From Aliarcobacter sp. (lineage in GTDB: Bacteria; Campylobacterota; Campylobacteria; Campylobacterales; Arcobacteraceae), in assembly GCA_028690445.1 (NCBI GenBank), contig JAQVBE010000011.1, forward strand, positions 28,143-92,142: a stretch of 64,000 nt of DNA. Direction: 5' to 3'. Below the pieces are notes generated by a model. The model made no database searches. It saw only the letters and a program-made list of their open reading frames with translations, and was not told the DNA's origin. The position numbers were made by a program, and so were the translations under genes. Positions 27,064-37,372 of the stretch are shown here, one piece after another. Numbering within the stretch: position 1 is the first letter of the stretch; each line of letters opens with the position of its first letter.

Positions 27064-29070
27064 TTAAAAACTCTCCCACTCTGCATCCTCTTTTGTATTA
27101 GGCTTAGAAACAACATGGTTTGATTCATGTTTTACAGTTTTTGGCGTTATTTTATTTGTATTTGGTGCTACTATTTTATTATGACTTTCAGCATTATGTA
27201 TAGCTTTTGCAGCTGATTTTACATTTTTTGCTTTTACTTCATTTTTACCTTTGAATTCTTTTTCATCAGCATTTGTTACAACTAATTTTGCTATTTGATC
27301 TGTTAATACAGCAACATCATGAGTTTGTGAGGCAACTGCTGCATTTTGTTGCGTTTGTTGGTCTAATTGATTTACTGCATCATTTATTTGTTCAATTCCA
27401 AGTAATTGCTCTTTTGAAGCATTTTGAATATCTTGTATCAAGTTTATAGTATGAGTGATATTCCCATTTAATTGTTTATATCCCTCTATCATATTTCCAG
27501 CAATTTTTTTACCATCATTTGCTTTCTTTGTTGCATTTTCAACTATAGATTTTATCTCTTTAGCTGCATCTGCACTTCTTGAAGCTAAATTTCTTACTTC
27601 TGCTGCAACTACTGCGAATCCTTTTCCAGCTTCTCCTGCCGTTGCTGCTTCTACTGCTGCATTTAAAGAAAGAATATTTGTTTGGAATGCTATTTGGTCA
27701 ATTACACTTATTGCTTCATTTATTGCATTTACTTGAGTATTTATTTCATCCATTGACACTGTTGTTTGATTTGCTAAACTTTCACCTTGAGACGCAGAAG
27801 CGGTTACCTCATTTGAAAGCAATGCCATCTTTGAAATATTCTCTGTATTATTTCTAATATTAGAAGTTATCTCTTCAATTGCGGCTGCTGTTTCTTCAAG
27901 ACTTGCTGCTGCTTCATTTGAGCTTTGGTTTAATTTATCTACATTTACAAGTAAAATATTTGAACTTTCATCCAAAGTCAATCCATTTGTTTTATTTTCA
28001 ACTAACATTTGAGTAATTGAATTTTGTAAAGTATTAATCCCAAAAACTAATCTTTCAAACAATCCACCTCTTTCATCAGTTGCTTTCATTGTTAAAGTAG
28101 GAATATAATTAAGTTTTGCATACGCTTCTAAGATTTCATCAACTTCTGCAAATCTATCTCTTGTACTTTTTATCATTTGATTTACATTATTTTTAAATTC
28201 TTCCAATGAAGTATTTGAAGTTGATTTCTCAATAAATTGTGAATACCATCCATTATTTACTCTAGTCATTACTACTTTTGCATCTTCAATTAATGCTACA
28301 TCTTGATTTAAAGTATTTTCAATTTGTTTGATATTTTCATTTACAAAAACTGCCATTTCACCAAACTCATCTTTTGCACTATCTTCTAATAATGAAATTT
28401 TTGTAGTTTTTTTATTTAAATAATCAAAGAAAGAGATTAATCCATTTTTAAAATCATTTAATGATTTTGTAACAATACTTGAAATAAATAAAGAAAACAT
28501 TATAAAAATCAAAATTGAAACTATTACTAAAATCATAAGAATATTATTTAATAAACTATGAGCTTCTTCTTTTAATTGTAGAGCATTTTTATTTATTTCA
28601 ATAATTTTACCTTCTAAAACAATTCCTGATTCTGACATTGTTTTAATAGTATTTTTTATTTGATCTGTTTCATCTTTAATACCATTTTTTTGATTTTCTA
28701 TCAACATTGAGTCAACTATATTAAAGTTATTTACATACTCTTTTGAAGAAATCAAAATTTCATCACTTAAGTCTATATTTTTTTGAAAAACTAACTCTTT
28801 CTTTAACTGTAATACTTGATTATCCAATACTTTAAAAGTATCTATTACTTTTTGCTTATTTACTTCAGTTGGAGCTCTTAAAAATTGATAAACAGAAATT
28901 CTTCCTTTTAATAATTGTTGAATAAAATTTTCTGTTTCAATAGATACTTGATTTCTTGAATTTTCTAATCCACTATAGTGAATATATACAAATCCTGATA
29001 CTGCTACTATTATTACAAACATAAAGGGAAACAATAGTAGTTTCATTTTTGTATTGATGTTTTTTATCAT
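27064..29070 (-). CDS. Methyl-accepting chemotaxis protein
   Basis: 668 residues. Membrane segments at ~9-30 and ~172-196 enclose a periplasmic helical sensor domain. Two HAMP-like linker regions follow, then the MCP signalling domain with the conserved hairpin tip '[37 protein letters not shown]' cut around residue 455. A long Lys/Asn-rich flexible tail ends in AEWESF, a likely CheR/CheB docking pentapeptide. It signals through CheA/CheW to the flagellar motor; the ligand is unknown. Single-gene unit with an AT-rich 170-base upstream gap in which I see no clear feature. Confidence 0.95.
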   Translation of the reverse strand: MIKNINTKMKLLLFPFMFVIIVAVSGFVYIHYSGLENSRNQVSIETENFIQQLLKGRISVYQFLRAPTEVNKQKVIDTFKVLDNQVLQLKKELVFQKNIDLSDEILISSKEYVNNFNIVDSMLIENQKNGIKDETDQIKNTIKTMSESGIVLEGKIIEINKNALQLKEEAHSLLNNILMILVIVSILIFIMFSLFISSIVTKSLNDFKNGLISFFDYLNKKTTKISLLEDSAKDEFGEMAVFVNENIKQIENTLNQDVALIEDAKVVMTRVNNGWYSQFIEKSTSNTSLEEFKNNVNQMIKSTRDRFAEVDEILEAYAKLNYIPTLTMKATDERGGLFERLVFGINTLQNSITQMLVENKTNGLTLDESSNILLVNVDKLNQSSNEAAASLEETAAAIEEITSNIRNNTENISKMALLSNEVTASASQGESLANQTTVSMDEINTQVNAINEAISVIDQIAFQTNILSLNAAVEAATAGEAGKGFAVVAAEVRNLASRSADAAKEIKSIVENATKKANDGKKIAGNMIEGYKQLNGNITHTINLIQDIQNASKEQLLGIEQINDAVNQLDQQTQQNAAVASQTHDVAVLTDQIAKLVVTNADEKEFKGKNEVKAKNVKSAAKAIHNAESHNKIVAPNTNKITPKTVKHESNHVVSKPNTKEDAEWESF

Positions 29071-29240
29071 TATCTTTCCTAATTATTTAATTATAAATAA
29101 TTATATACTCTTTTTATATTAATAATTATTAAATGTGTATTCTTTTATAGACAAAATACTTTAATTAAGCCCAAAAAATACAATATATTAACTCTTAAAC
29201 TTTTAACAACTAAACTATCTATATAAAGAATATACAATAT

Positions 29241-30266
29241 TCAAATCCCTGCTCCATCTTGGAATGTTCTTAATTCTCTTGGAATTATTCCAATAATATC
29301 ACCTTTATTAAGGTTTTTATTTTTAAATTCATGATGTGATATTTCAACTAAAATCGTTTTTGTATTATCTTCTATATCTTCTAAATCAATTTTAACTTGA
29401 GAACCTGCTAATTGTATATATTTAATTTTAGCTTTTGAAATAATATCTTTATCTTCACTTGAAACTATTTCTAACTCATGTGGACGAATATGATATTTTT
29501 GTTCTGAATCATTTTTTCGTTCATGAAATAGATTTACATTTCCTAAAAAGTTGATTACAAACTCATTTGCAGGATTATGAAATACCTCTTCAGGTGTTCC
29601 TATTTGCTCTATTTTTCCCTTTGAAATTACTACAATTCTATCAGCAACTTCAAGTGCTTCTTCTTGGTCATGAGTTACTAAAATAGTTGTAATTCCTAAT
29701 TCTGCTTGAAGCTCTTTTAACCATTTTCTCAAATCTGCTCGAACCTTTGCATCTAATGCACCAAAAGGTTCATCTAAAAGTAATACTTTTGGCTCAACTG
29801 CTAAAGCCCGTGCTAATGCAACTCTTTGTCGCTGACCACCTGAGAGTTGCCAAGGAAATCTGTTTGCAAAACCATCAAGTTGAATAAGTTCTAAAAGTTT
29901 TGTAACTTTTTTATTGATTTGTTCATTTGATAATCGCTCTTTTTTGGGTTTTACTCTTAATCCAAAAGCAATATTTTCAAAAACAGTCATATGTTTAAAA
30001 AGTGCGTAATGTTGGAATACAAATCCAATATCTCTTTCACCTATATTTTTTTTTGCAACATCTATTTTATTAAATAAAATCTCACCACTATCAATATCTT
30101 CAACTGTTTCAAGACCTGCTATCATTCTTAAAAGTGTAGTTTTCCCACTTCCTGATGGTCCTAAAAGTGCCAACAGTTCACCTGGGATTATCTCTAAATT
30201 TATATTTTTAAGAGCAACAAAGTTACCAAAATTTTTTGTTAAATTTTTTACTTCAATTTTCATCAT
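29241..30266 (-). CDS. cysA: Sulfate/thiosulfate ABC transporter ATP-binding protein
   Basis: 341 residues. Walker A '[14 protein letters not shown]', signature '[16 protein letters not shown]', Walker B '[12 protein letters not shown]', His switch '[11 protein letters not shown]', then a C-terminal regulatory TOBE-like part. The family '[28 protein letters not shown]' is typical of CysA. It energises sulfate import through CysT/CysW. Last gene of the sulfate operon, 16 bases after cysW. Confidence 0.95.
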   Translation of the reverse strand: MMKIEVKNLTKNFGNFVALKNINLEIIPGELLALLGPSGSGKTTLLRMIAGLETVEDIDSGEILFNKIDVAKKNIGERDIGFVFQHYALFKHMTVFENIAFGLRVKPKKERLSNEQINKKVTKLLELIQLDGFANRFPWQLSGGQRQRVALARALAVEPKVLLLDEPFGALDAKVRADLRKWLKELQAELGITTILVTHDQEEALEVADRIVVISKGKIEQIGTPEEVFHNPANEFVINFLGNVNLFHERKNDSEQKYHIRPHELEIVSSEDKDIISKAKIKYIQLAGSQVKIDLEDIEDNTKTILVEISHHEFKNKNLNKGDIIGIIPRELRTFQDGAGI

Positions 30267-30282
30267 TTTTTCCTATTGTTTA

Positions 30283-31140
30283 TTATTGCTTTTCTAATTT
30301 GTATAATTCTCTTTGTACTTTCCATTCTAAAATATATTTTAGAACCAAAGTTAAAAGAGCAAGTATTGCCAAAAGAGTTGAAACAGCAAAGGCTGCTACA
30401 AAGTTATATTCGTTATATAAAATTTCAACTTGTAAAGGTATCGTGTTTGTTACACCTTGGATATGTCCAGAAACAACTGAAACTGCCCCAAACTCTCCCA
30501 TTGCTCTTGCATTACATAAAATTACTCCATAAATGAGTCCCCATTTTATATTTGGCAAGGTTACTTTCCAAAATGTTTGAAAACCTGTTGCTCCAAGTAA
30601 AAGTGCAGCTTGTTCTTCATCATTTCCTTGTTCTTGCATAAGAGGAATTAATTCTCTAGCAACAAAAGGAAAAGTTACAAATATAGTCGCTAATACAATT
30701 CCAGGAACTGCAAAAATTATTTGTACATCATTTGCAATTAACCAATGTCCAAACCAACCTTGCGCCCCAAAAAGTAAAACATAAACAAATCCCGAAATAA
30801 CTGGACTTACAGCAAAAGGTAAATCAATCAAAGTTATCAAAAAACTTTTTCCAAAAAACGAATATTTAGCAATTGCCCAAGAAGCTGCAACTCCAAAAAC
30901 TAAATTTAAAGGAACTGCAATTGCAGCTGTTATAAATGTAAGTTTTATTGCTTGTAAAACATATTCATTTGTAAATGATTCAAAATATGCTTCGTAACCT
31001 TTTCTAAAAGCTTCTGCAAAAATTGTAATCAAAGGAGCAACTAACATAATCAACAAAAATGCAACCGCAGATCCAATTAATATATATTTAACTAATCTTG
31101 ATTCACCTTGAGATGATTTTGAATTACTAATAGTTTTCAT
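30283..31140 (-). CDS. cysW: Sulfate ABC transporter permease CysW
   Basis: 285 residues from ATG 31140, which has GGAGG a few bases upstream and forms an ATGA overlap with the cysT stop; the track start is 11 codons earlier, inside cysT. Six membrane segments with the permease EAA loop 'LLGATGFQTFWKVTLPNIKWGLIYG', and the sulfate-specific 'RAMGEFGAVSVVSGHI'. Inner-membrane half of the sulfate channel, paired with CysT. Confidence 0.94.
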   Translation of the reverse strand: MKTISNSKSSQGESRLVKYILIGSAVAFLLIMLVAPLITIFAEAFRKGYEAYFESFTNEYVLQAIKLTFITAAIAVPLNLVFGVAASWAIAKYSFFGKSFLITLIDLPFAVSPVISGFVYVLLFGAQGWFGHWLIANDVQIIFAVPGIVLATIFVTFPFVARELIPLMQEQGNDEEQAALLLGATGFQTFWKVTLPNIKWGLIYGVILCNARAMGEFGAVSVVSGHIQGVTNTIPLQVEILYNEYNFVAAFAVSTLLAILALLTLVLKYILEWKVQRELYKLEKQ

Positions 31141-31991
31141 ATTGCCTCCATACCTTTTCTTCTTGAGCTCCATCTTTGAAGCATATTAATTAATAACAAC
31201 ATTACAAATGAAATCAAAAGCATCACAACTGCAATTGTAGTTGCGCCTGCATAATCATATTGTTCAAGTTTTGTAATAATCAAAAGTATACTAATCTCTG
31301 TTTTCATTGGCATATTTCCAGCAATAAAAACAACCGAACCATATTCACCAAGAGCTCTTGCAAATGACAAAGCAAAACCTGTCAAAACAGATGGAAAAAT
31401 AGTAGGAAGAATCACTTTATAAAATATTTGCCATCGTGTAGCTCCCAAACTTGCCCCTGCTTCTTCTTGTTCTATTTGAATCTCTTCAAGAGCTGGTTGA
31501 ATTGTTCGAACTACAAAAGGAAGTCCTATAAAAATCAGAGCTATAGTAATTCCTATTGGTGTAAAAACTACTTTTATTCCAAGTGGTTCTAAGTATTGTC
31601 CAAACCAACCTTGAGTCGAATACAAAGTCGTAAGTGCAATTCCTGAAACTGCCGTGGGCAGCGCAAAAGGCAAATCAACAATCGCATCAAAAATTCTTTT
31701 TCCAAAAAATGTATATCTTACTAAACACCAAGCAACAATCAAACCAAAAACAGTATTTACAAGAGCTGCAATTAATGAAGTTAAAAAAGTAAGCTTATAA
31801 CTTGCAATTACCCTATCACTTGTTGTTGCATTTATAAATGCTTGCCATCCCATACTAAAAGCTTCAGAGAATAGCGCAATTAGAGGAATTATAACTATGA
31901 TACTTAGATAAAAAATCGTATATCCCATAGTTAATCCAAAACCTGGAATTGGTGATTTTTGCCTTTTTAATATTCCAAAATTTAGTCTCAT
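31137..31991 (-). CDS. cysT: Sulfate ABC transporter permease CysT (CysU)
   Basis: 284 residues. Six membrane segments; EAA loop 'EAGASLGATRWQIFYKVILPTIFPSVLTG', 'ARALGEYGSVVFIAGNMP' and the N-terminal 'LKRQKSPIPGFGLTMGYTIFYLSIIVIIPL' are all typical of CysT. AGGAG precedes its ATG. It starts 1 base after the EAL-protein stop, so translation is probably coupled, and overlaps cysW by 4 bases. Confidence 0.94.
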   Translation of the reverse strand: MRLNFGILKRQKSPIPGFGLTMGYTIFYLSIIVIIPLIALFSEAFSMGWQAFINATTSDRVIASYKLTFLTSLIAALVNTVFGLIVAWCLVRYTFFGKRIFDAIVDLPFALPTAVSGIALTTLYSTQGWFGQYLEPLGIKVVFTPIGITIALIFIGLPFVVRTIQPALEEIQIEQEEAGASLGATRWQIFYKVILPTIFPSVLTGFALSFARALGEYGSVVFIAGNMPMKTEISILLIITKLEQYDYAGATTIAVVMLLISFVMLLLINMLQRWSSRRKGMEAI

Positions 31992-31992
31992 T

Positions 31993-33219
31993 TTAAAATT
32001 TCTCCTTTTTTAAATCTTTTACATTTTTTGGTTCATCAAACCAATATCCTTGAAAATAATCAATTTCTAAATTTTTACAAGTTTCATAAATTTCTTTGGA
32101 AGAAACAAACTCTGCAACAGTTTTTATTCCTACTTTTTTAGCAAAAAAAACTATCGCTTCAACTACTGCTTTTGCTGATTTAGTTTTGTTTATATCTTGA
32201 ATAATAGAGCCATCAAGTTTTATAAAATCTGCTTGTAACTTAACTAAATATGAAAAATTCGAATATCCCGTTCCAAAATCATCAATGGCAATTTTTACTC
32301 CAAGATTTTTTACAACTTTGATAAATGAGATTACCTCTTCAATATTATCAATACCTTCACTCTCTGTTATCTCTATAGTTAGGAAATATCCTATGTCAAA
32401 CTCATAAACTTTTTGAATTAAAAAATCAACAACATCTTTTTCTAAAATGTCACTTATTGATAAATTAATACTAAATTCAATATTTTTATTTTCAAAAAAT
32501 TCAAAAGATTTTTGTATTATTTTTTTTGTAATTTCACTATATAAATTTATTTTTTTTGCCCTATTAATGAAAAAATATGGACTTATAATTTCATCTTTTG
32601 AGTTTTTCATACGAACTAATATTTCATATTTTTTTTCGAACTGATTGCTTATACTTTGAGCAAAAATTTCAAATTTATCCCGTTTAATTGCTTGAATAAT
32701 TTGGGCTTCCCAATATAAATCTTGCTCAATTGATAAAGAGTTTGGATGACAAAAATGTTGTTGTTCTCCATCATAAATAACTAGATTATGTTTTATAACC
32801 CTTGTTTGTTTTAAAGCAAATTCTGCACTAAATAAAAGTTCAGGATAATTTAACGCAACACCAACTCGTAAAGGAATATAAACTCTAAAACCATCTAATT
32901 CAATAGGCGAATAACCAAAATACCAAATAATCGATTTGATTGTTTGTATAAATTTATCTTTTGAAATATCTTCACTTGAAGCAGACGCAAAAATATCTGC
33001 TCCTAGATAATAAATTTTGCTATTTAAAAATTTATTCTCCAATCTTAAAGAGATAACTTTTAATACCTTTTCCCCAAAATCGTACCCATAATAATGATTT
33101 ATATTTCCAAAACCATTAATATCAAAAATAGCTACTTTATTGAATTTATTGTTTTTATTATCTTCTAAAAACTCTTTTCTATTTGGAAGATTAATTTCAT
33201 TTTCTTCATCTATTTTCAT
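31993..33219 (-). CDS. EAL-domain c-di-GMP phosphodiesterase with degenerate GGDEF, inside the sulfate operon
   Basis: 408 residues from ATG 33219 (GGAG upstream at a rather long spacing); the track's TTG start at 33237 overlaps that GGAG, so the start is not certain. Residues ~10-150 are GGDEF-like, but the active site reads 'LGADIF' instead of GGDEF, so cyclase activity is unlikely. The EAL domain (~170-400) keeps the catalytic set: 'YEILVRM', 'FSINLS', 'IEITES', 'IDDFGTG', 'FIKLDG', 'VAEFV', 'QGYWFDEP'. It is probably an active phosphodiesterase, cytoplasmic with no membrane helix. It lies 28 bases after sbp and 1 base before cysT, all in the same direction. Confidence 0.9.
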   Translation of the reverse strand: MKIDEENEINLPNRKEFLEDNKNNKFNKVAIFDINGFGNINHYYGYDFGEKVLKVISLRLENKFLNSKIYYLGADIFASASSEDISKDKFIQTIKSIIWYFGYSPIELDGFRVYIPLRVGVALNYPELLFSAEFALKQTRVIKHNLVIYDGEQQHFCHPNSLSIEQDLYWEAQIIQAIKRDKFEIFAQSISNQFEKKYEILVRMKNSKDEIISPYFFINRAKKINLYSEITKKIIQKSFEFFENKNIEFSINLSISDILEKDVVDFLIQKVYEFDIGYFLTIEITESEGIDNIEEVISFIKVVKNLGVKIAIDDFGTGYSNFSYLVKLQADFIKLDGSIIQDINKTKSAKAVVEAIVFFAKKVGIKTVAEFVSSKEIYETCKNLEIDYFQGYWFDEPKNVKDLKKEKF

Positions 33220-33247
33220 ATTAAATTTAAACTCCAAGAATTTTTAG

Positions 33248-34333
33248 CTATTTATAAATAGCGTCAAATGTTCCACCATCGTCAAAATGTGTTTTTTGTG
33301 CAACTGCCCAACCATCAAACACATCATTGATTTTTACAAGTTCAAGTTTTGGGAATCTTGCTATATCTTCTTTATCTGCAAGTTCTGGTTTATATGGTCT
33401 ATAGTAGTTTTTTGCTGCTAATTTTTGACCTGCTGGTGAATATAAATATTCTAAATATGCTTTTGATACTTCATAAGTTCCGTGTTTTTTTGCATTTTCA
33501 TCAACAACAGCAACAGGAGGTTCAGCAACTATTGATATACTAGGAACAACAATTTCAAATTCATCTTTTCCCAACTCATTAATAGCTAAAAATGCTTCAT
33601 TTTCCCAAGCAAGCAACACATCTCCAATTTTTCTTTGAACAAAAGTATTAGTAGCTCCCCTTGCACCAGAATCAAGAACTGGAACATTTTTGAATAACTT
33701 AGAGATATATTCAAGTGCTTTTTTATCAGCATCTTTATACTTTTGCGAATTTTTATCAACTTTAGTTAAATCACCCAACTCTTTTTTTAAAGCATAAGCA
33801 TAAGCTGCTAAATAGTTCCATCTTGCACCTCCCGAAGTTTTTGGATTTGGAGTAATCACAGAAACTCCATCTTTTATTAAATCATCCCAATCTTTTATGC
33901 CTTTTGGATTTCCTTTTCTAACTAAAAATACAATAGTTGAAGTATATGGCGATGAATTATTTTCTAATTTTGATTGCCAATCTTTTGGAAATAAAGCAGC
34001 TTTTTGGCTTATTACATCTACATCATAACCTAAAGCTAAAGTCACAACATCTGCTCCTAAACCATCAATTACAGCCCTTGCTTGTTTTCCTGAACCACCA
34101 TGGGATTGTTTAATAATTAATGTCTGCCCCGTTTTCTCTTTCCAATAAAATACAAAATCTTTGTTATATGAAGCATATAACTCCCTTGTTGGATCATATG
34201 AAACATTTAAAATCTCTAATGACTTTTTAGAAGCCTCTGCTTTTGAATCATAACTCTCACTTGAAATCCCTAATATTGGTATTAATAATGCGCTTAATAC
34301 AATATTTCTTAAATTTTTTACTATTTTTTTCAT
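33248..34333 (-). CDS. sbp: Periplasmic sulfate-binding protein
   Basis: 361 residues with signal peptide '[27 protein letters not shown]'. Family motifs: '[20 protein letters not shown]', '[28 protein letters not shown]', '[19 protein letters not shown]' and '[15 protein letters not shown]'. This is the SBP/CysP family that delivers sulfate or thiosulfate to the CysTWA complex. First gene of the operon; transcription starts from the consensus promoter at 34511-34539 covered by an Rrf2-type operator. Confidence 0.95.
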   Translation of the reverse strand: MKKIVKNLRNIVLSALLIPILGISSESYDSKAEASKKSLEILNVSYDPTRELYASYNKDFVFYWKEKTGQTLIIKQSHGGSGKQARAVIDGLGADVVTLALGYDVDVISQKAALFPKDWQSKLENNSSPYTSTIVFLVRKGNPKGIKDWDDLIKDGVSVITPNPKTSGGARWNYLAAYAYALKKELGDLTKVDKNSQKYKDADKKALEYISKLFKNVPVLDSGARGATNTFVQRKIGDVLLAWENEAFLAINELGKDEFEIVVPSISIVAEPPVAVVDENAKKHGTYEVSKAYLEYLYSPAGQKLAAKNYYRPYKPELADKEDIARFPKLELVKINDVFDGWAVAQKTHFDDGGTFDAIYK

Positions 34334-34488
34334 CTTGTTGTCTCTTTATAATATAATACACACTAAATGAGTGATAATTTAAAGATTTAAAAAAAATCTC
34401 ACCTTCTCTTTTTCCTAATTAATATACTTTTTTACACATACTACTCATCATTCTGGACCTTTTTTGAGTTTTCTTATAGGTTTTAATC

Positions 34489-34539
34489 TATCACCTACTA
34501 AATTGGTGAAATTATAATCACTTTTTTTAACTTTGTCAA
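34489..34539 (-). promoter_or_regulatory. sbp-cysTWA promoter with Rrf2-type operator
   Basis: On the minus strand TTGACA (34534-34539), a 17-base spacer and TATAAT (34511-34516) form a perfect promoter. An operator-like sequence, TCACCTA-n3-AATTG-n-TGAAAT on the plus strand, lies at 34489-34515 over the -10 and start region. It matches 22 of 27 bases with the sequence upstream of the Rrf2 gene at 35069-35095. Binding there would block RNA polymerase. Confidence 0.85.
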
Positions 34540-34603
34540 CCAATTGATAAAAAGTATCTGGATTTTGAACTATTTTTTTAAAACAAAAGATATAGATTAA
34601 GTA

Positions 34604-35065
34604 TTAAATACCTAATCCACCAATAAATTCTTCTTTATAAACATCTTCTTTTGTTATTGGAGTTTGAGCCAAACAAGAGGCAATTGTTGTTCTATCAAGT
34701 ATTTGAGCTGTTAAATTTCTAATATTTAAAAAAATTCTTCTAAAGTGACATTTTTTCTCTTGGCTGCATGATTCATAACTTGAAACCGAAACACATGAAA
34801 TCATTGCTATCATTCCTTCAAAAAATCTAATAACTTCACCTAAAGTAATTTCATCAGATCCTTTTGCCAAAGTATATCCACCATATCTTCCTGGAATACT
34901 TCTAACCCAACCTGCTTTATTCATCTCAAGCATTATATTTTCTAGGAATCTTCTAGGAACATCTGTGGATTCAGAAAGTTCTCGTATAGAAATAGAATTC
35001 TCTTTTATCTCTGCAATTGCAAATAAAGCTCGAAGAGCATAATCTGTTTTTTTTGATATCTTCAT
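34604..35065 (-). CDS. Rrf2-family regulator with three-cysteine (Fe-S type) motif
   Basis: 153 residues from ATG 35065, with AGGTG upstream; the track's GTG start three codons earlier lies inside the operator. The winged HTH reads 'KKTDYALRALFAIAE', 'SIRELSESTDVPRRFLENIMLEMNKAGWVRSIPGRYGGYTLAKG'. The C-terminal half carries C-x8-C-x5-C ('SCVSVSSYESC', 'EKKCHF'), close to the cluster cysteines of IscR, NsrR and RirA. It likely senses Fe-S, sulfur or redox status and represses itself and the adjacent sulfate importer, since both have the same operator. The ligand type is inferred. Confidence 0.88.
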   Translation of the reverse strand: MKISKKTDYALRALFAIAEIKENSISIRELSESTDVPRRFLENIMLEMNKAGWVRSIPGRYGGYTLAKGSDEITLGEVIRFFEGMIAMISCVSVSSYESCSQEKKCHFRRIFLNIRNLTAQILDRTTIASCLAQTPITKEDVYKEEFIGGLGI

Positions 35066-35068
35066 AAT

Positions 35069-35119
35069 TTTCACCTATTTAATTGATGAAATCATATTAG
35101 ATTAATCATTTCATGTCAA
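35069..35119 (-). promoter_or_regulatory. Promoter and operator of the Fe-S-type Rrf2 gene
   Basis: On the minus strand TTGACA (35114-35119), 17 bases, then TATGAT (35091-35096). The operator copy at 35069-35095 begins in the -10 and runs into the ribosome-binding site of the Rrf2 gene. Geometry is the same as in the sbp promoter, which supports autoregulation. Confidence 0.85.
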
Positions 35120-35332
35120 GTGCGTTTAATAAAATGACTTAGAATCAGCCAATCTTCACAATTCTAAATGCAACGGCATGCTCATAAATTTTTTTCATTA
35201 CTCAAATTACACCTCCCATACTAATAAATTCTAGTCACATTTATCTAAATATAAACTAAATTATTTTATTACCCAACAATTTGGCTGTATAGCTATTATG
35301 CATAAGTAAATGATTATTTTTTATAAGCTAAA
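35120..35332. other. Intergenic stretch with no gene seen
   Basis: The gap between the Rrf2 gene and typA is 324 bases. Its ends hold the Rrf2 promoter-operator and the typA terminator. The middle is AT-rich, has stop codons in all frames at short intervals, and shows no tRNA-like or strong hairpin structure. Confidence 0.5.
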
Positions 35333-35365
35333 AAAAGGGGAAGGATAAAATATCCTTCCCCTTTT
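35333..35365 (-). terminator. Intrinsic terminator of typA
   Basis: A perfect 15-bp stem AAAAGGGGAAGGATA / TATCCTTCCCCTTTT with a 3-base loop. On the minus strand it is followed by more T residues (six in a row in total), so it terminates typA; the AAAA/TTTT ends also allow some activity on the plus strand. Confidence 0.92.
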
Positions 35366-35389
35366 ATAAAACAATTAAAAAAATATAAA

Positions 35390-37204
35390 TTAGTTATATT
35401 TCTCTTTTTTTGCAGTTCTTTTTCTTACTGTTGGATCTAATTCTCTTTTTCTAACTCTTACAGAAATAGGTGTGATTTCAACTGATTCATCTTCTTCAAT
35501 CCATTCTAATGCATTTTCTAAAGACATAGTTCTTGGTGGAACTAACTTAATAGCTTCATCAGCACCTGATGATCTAACATTCGATTGAGCTTTCCCTTTA
35601 GTTGGGTTAACATCTAAATCATTATCTTTTGCATGTTGACCAATTACCATTCCAACATATACTTTATCTTGAGGTTTAACAAACATAATTCCCCTATCTT
35701 GTAAGTTGAAGATTGAATAACCAACAGCTTCTCCAGCTTCCATAGAAACTAATGCTCCATATTTTCTTGATTCAACCATTCCTGAGTATGGTCTAAACTC
35801 TAAGAATGAGTGATTCATAACACCCTCACCTTTAGTTTCAGTTAAGAACTCAGTTCTAATACCAATTAAACCACGAGCAGGAATTTCAAACTCTAATCTT
35901 GTATAACCAGCACCCATTGGTACCATGTTTGTCATATTAGCTTTTCTTTTTCCAAGTTTTTCAATAATAGCACCTGTATGTTCATCAGGTAAATCAATAA
36001 CTAAATGCTCAAATGGTTCAGTTTTTACACCATTTTCAATTTTTGTAATAACTTCTGGTCTTCCAATACAGAACTCAAAACCTTCTCTTCTCATATTTTC
36101 AGCAAGGATACAAATTTGTAATTCCCCTCTTCCGTTAACTTTGAATTTACCTTCACCAATTTGCTCATAATTCATAGCAATATTAGTATTCATTTCAGCT
36201 GCTAATCTTTCGTTAATTTTATTTGAAGTAACAAATTTACCTTCAGTTCCAGCTAATGGAGAATCATTTACAGAAAAAGTTACAGATAAAGTAGGCTCTT
36301 CAATATGCATAGGATCCAATGGCATTGGATTTAAAGGATCACAAAGTGAATCTCCAACATCAATAGTTTCAAAACCAGCAACGGCAACAATATCACCTGT
36401 ACCTGCTGTTTTAATATCAAATCTTTCCATACCTTTAAATCCGATAAGTTTAGAAACTCTTCCTTTTACTTTTTCACCATCAGCTTTAACTAAAAGAACA
36501 GTTTCACCCATTGAAATTGTACCGTTGAAAATTCTAGCGATTCCAATTTTTCCAATGAAGTTATCATAGTCAAGTGTAAATACTTGTAATTGTAAACCAT
36601 TTTCATCATTACCTTGTGGTTTTGGAACTTCATTTAAAATTGTTTCAAATAATGGAGTTAAATTTACATTCTCATCAGCTAAAGCAAGTTTTGCATAACC
36701 ATCTCTAGCAGCTGCATAAACAACTGGGAAATCTAATTGTTCTTCAGTTGCATCCATTTGAGCAAAAAGGTCAAATACTTCATCAACAACCCTATCTGGA
36801 TCTCCACCTGGTTTATCAATTTTATTAATAACAACGATTGGTCTGTGTCCTAAAGATAAAGCTTTTTTAACAACGAATTTTGTTTGAGGCATAACACCTT
36901 CTTGCGCATCAACAAGTAATAAAACAGAGTCAACCATTTTTAAAACCCTCTCAACTTCCCCACCAAAATCGGCGTGTCCTGGAGTGTCGATAATGTTAAT
37001 TCTTACACCTTCATAATCAATTGCTGTATTTTTAGAAAGAATAGTAATCCCTCTTTCTTTTTCGATAGCATTGCTATCCATTACTCTTTCATCAACATTT
37101 TGGTGTGCTGAAAAAGTTCCTGATTGTTTTAATAACTCATCTACTAGCGTAGTTTTACCGTGGTCAACGTGCGCAATTACAGCGATATTTCTAATGTCTC
37201 TCAT
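35390..37204 (-). CDS. typA: Ribosome-associated translational GTPase TypA/BipA
   Basis: 604 residues. G1 '[19 protein letters not shown]', G2 '[12 protein letters not shown]', G3 '[20 protein letters not shown]', G4 'NKIDKPG', then EF-G-like domains II, III and V and the TypA-specific C-terminal domain ('[36 protein letters not shown]'). It binds the ribosome and helps subunit assembly and stress responses. Single gene with its own strong terminator. Confidence 0.97.
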   Translation of the reverse strand: MRDIRNIAVIAHVDHGKTTLVDELLKQSGTFSAHQNVDERVMDSNAIEKERGITILSKNTAIDYEGVRINIIDTPGHADFGGEVERVLKMVDSVLLLVDAQEGVMPQTKFVVKKALSLGHRPIVVINKIDKPGGDPDRVVDEVFDLFAQMDATEEQLDFPVVYAAARDGYAKLALADENVNLTPLFETILNEVPKPQGNDENGLQLQVFTLDYDNFIGKIGIARIFNGTISMGETVLLVKADGEKVKGRVSKLIGFKGMERFDIKTAGTGDIVAVAGFETIDVGDSLCDPLNPMPLDPMHIEEPTLSVTFSVNDSPLAGTEGKFVTSNKINERLAAEMNTNIAMNYEQIGEGKFKVNGRGELQICILAENMRREGFEFCIGRPEVITKIENGVKTEPFEHLVIDLPDEHTGAIIEKLGKRKANMTNMVPMGAGYTRLEFEIPARGLIGIRTEFLTETKGEGVMNHSFLEFRPYSGMVESRKYGALVSMEAGEAVGYSIFNLQDRGIMFVKPQDKVYVGMVIGQHAKDNDLDVNPTKGKAQSNVRSSGADEAIKLVPPRTMSLENALEWIEEDESVEITPISVRVRKRELDPTVRKRTAKKEKYN

Positions 37205-37372
37205 TGATTCTCTTTGATATAAATTTTCGCGATTATACTAAAAAATAGCTTAAAAAAATTGCCATTTTAATACTTTTTCTTTATAAATTTTAAAATTTAC
37301 CTATTTTAAATTAACTCTTTATTAATCATATTTATATATAATCTCATTTCAACACCAATTAAAAGGTTTTTT

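Noticed and set aside
27455-27857. Two plus-strand ORFs of ~92 residues opposite the chemoreceptor signalling domain
   Set aside because: Leu/Ala/Phe-rich shadows of the repetitive Ala/Glu/Asn codons in the MCP helical hairpin; no independent features.
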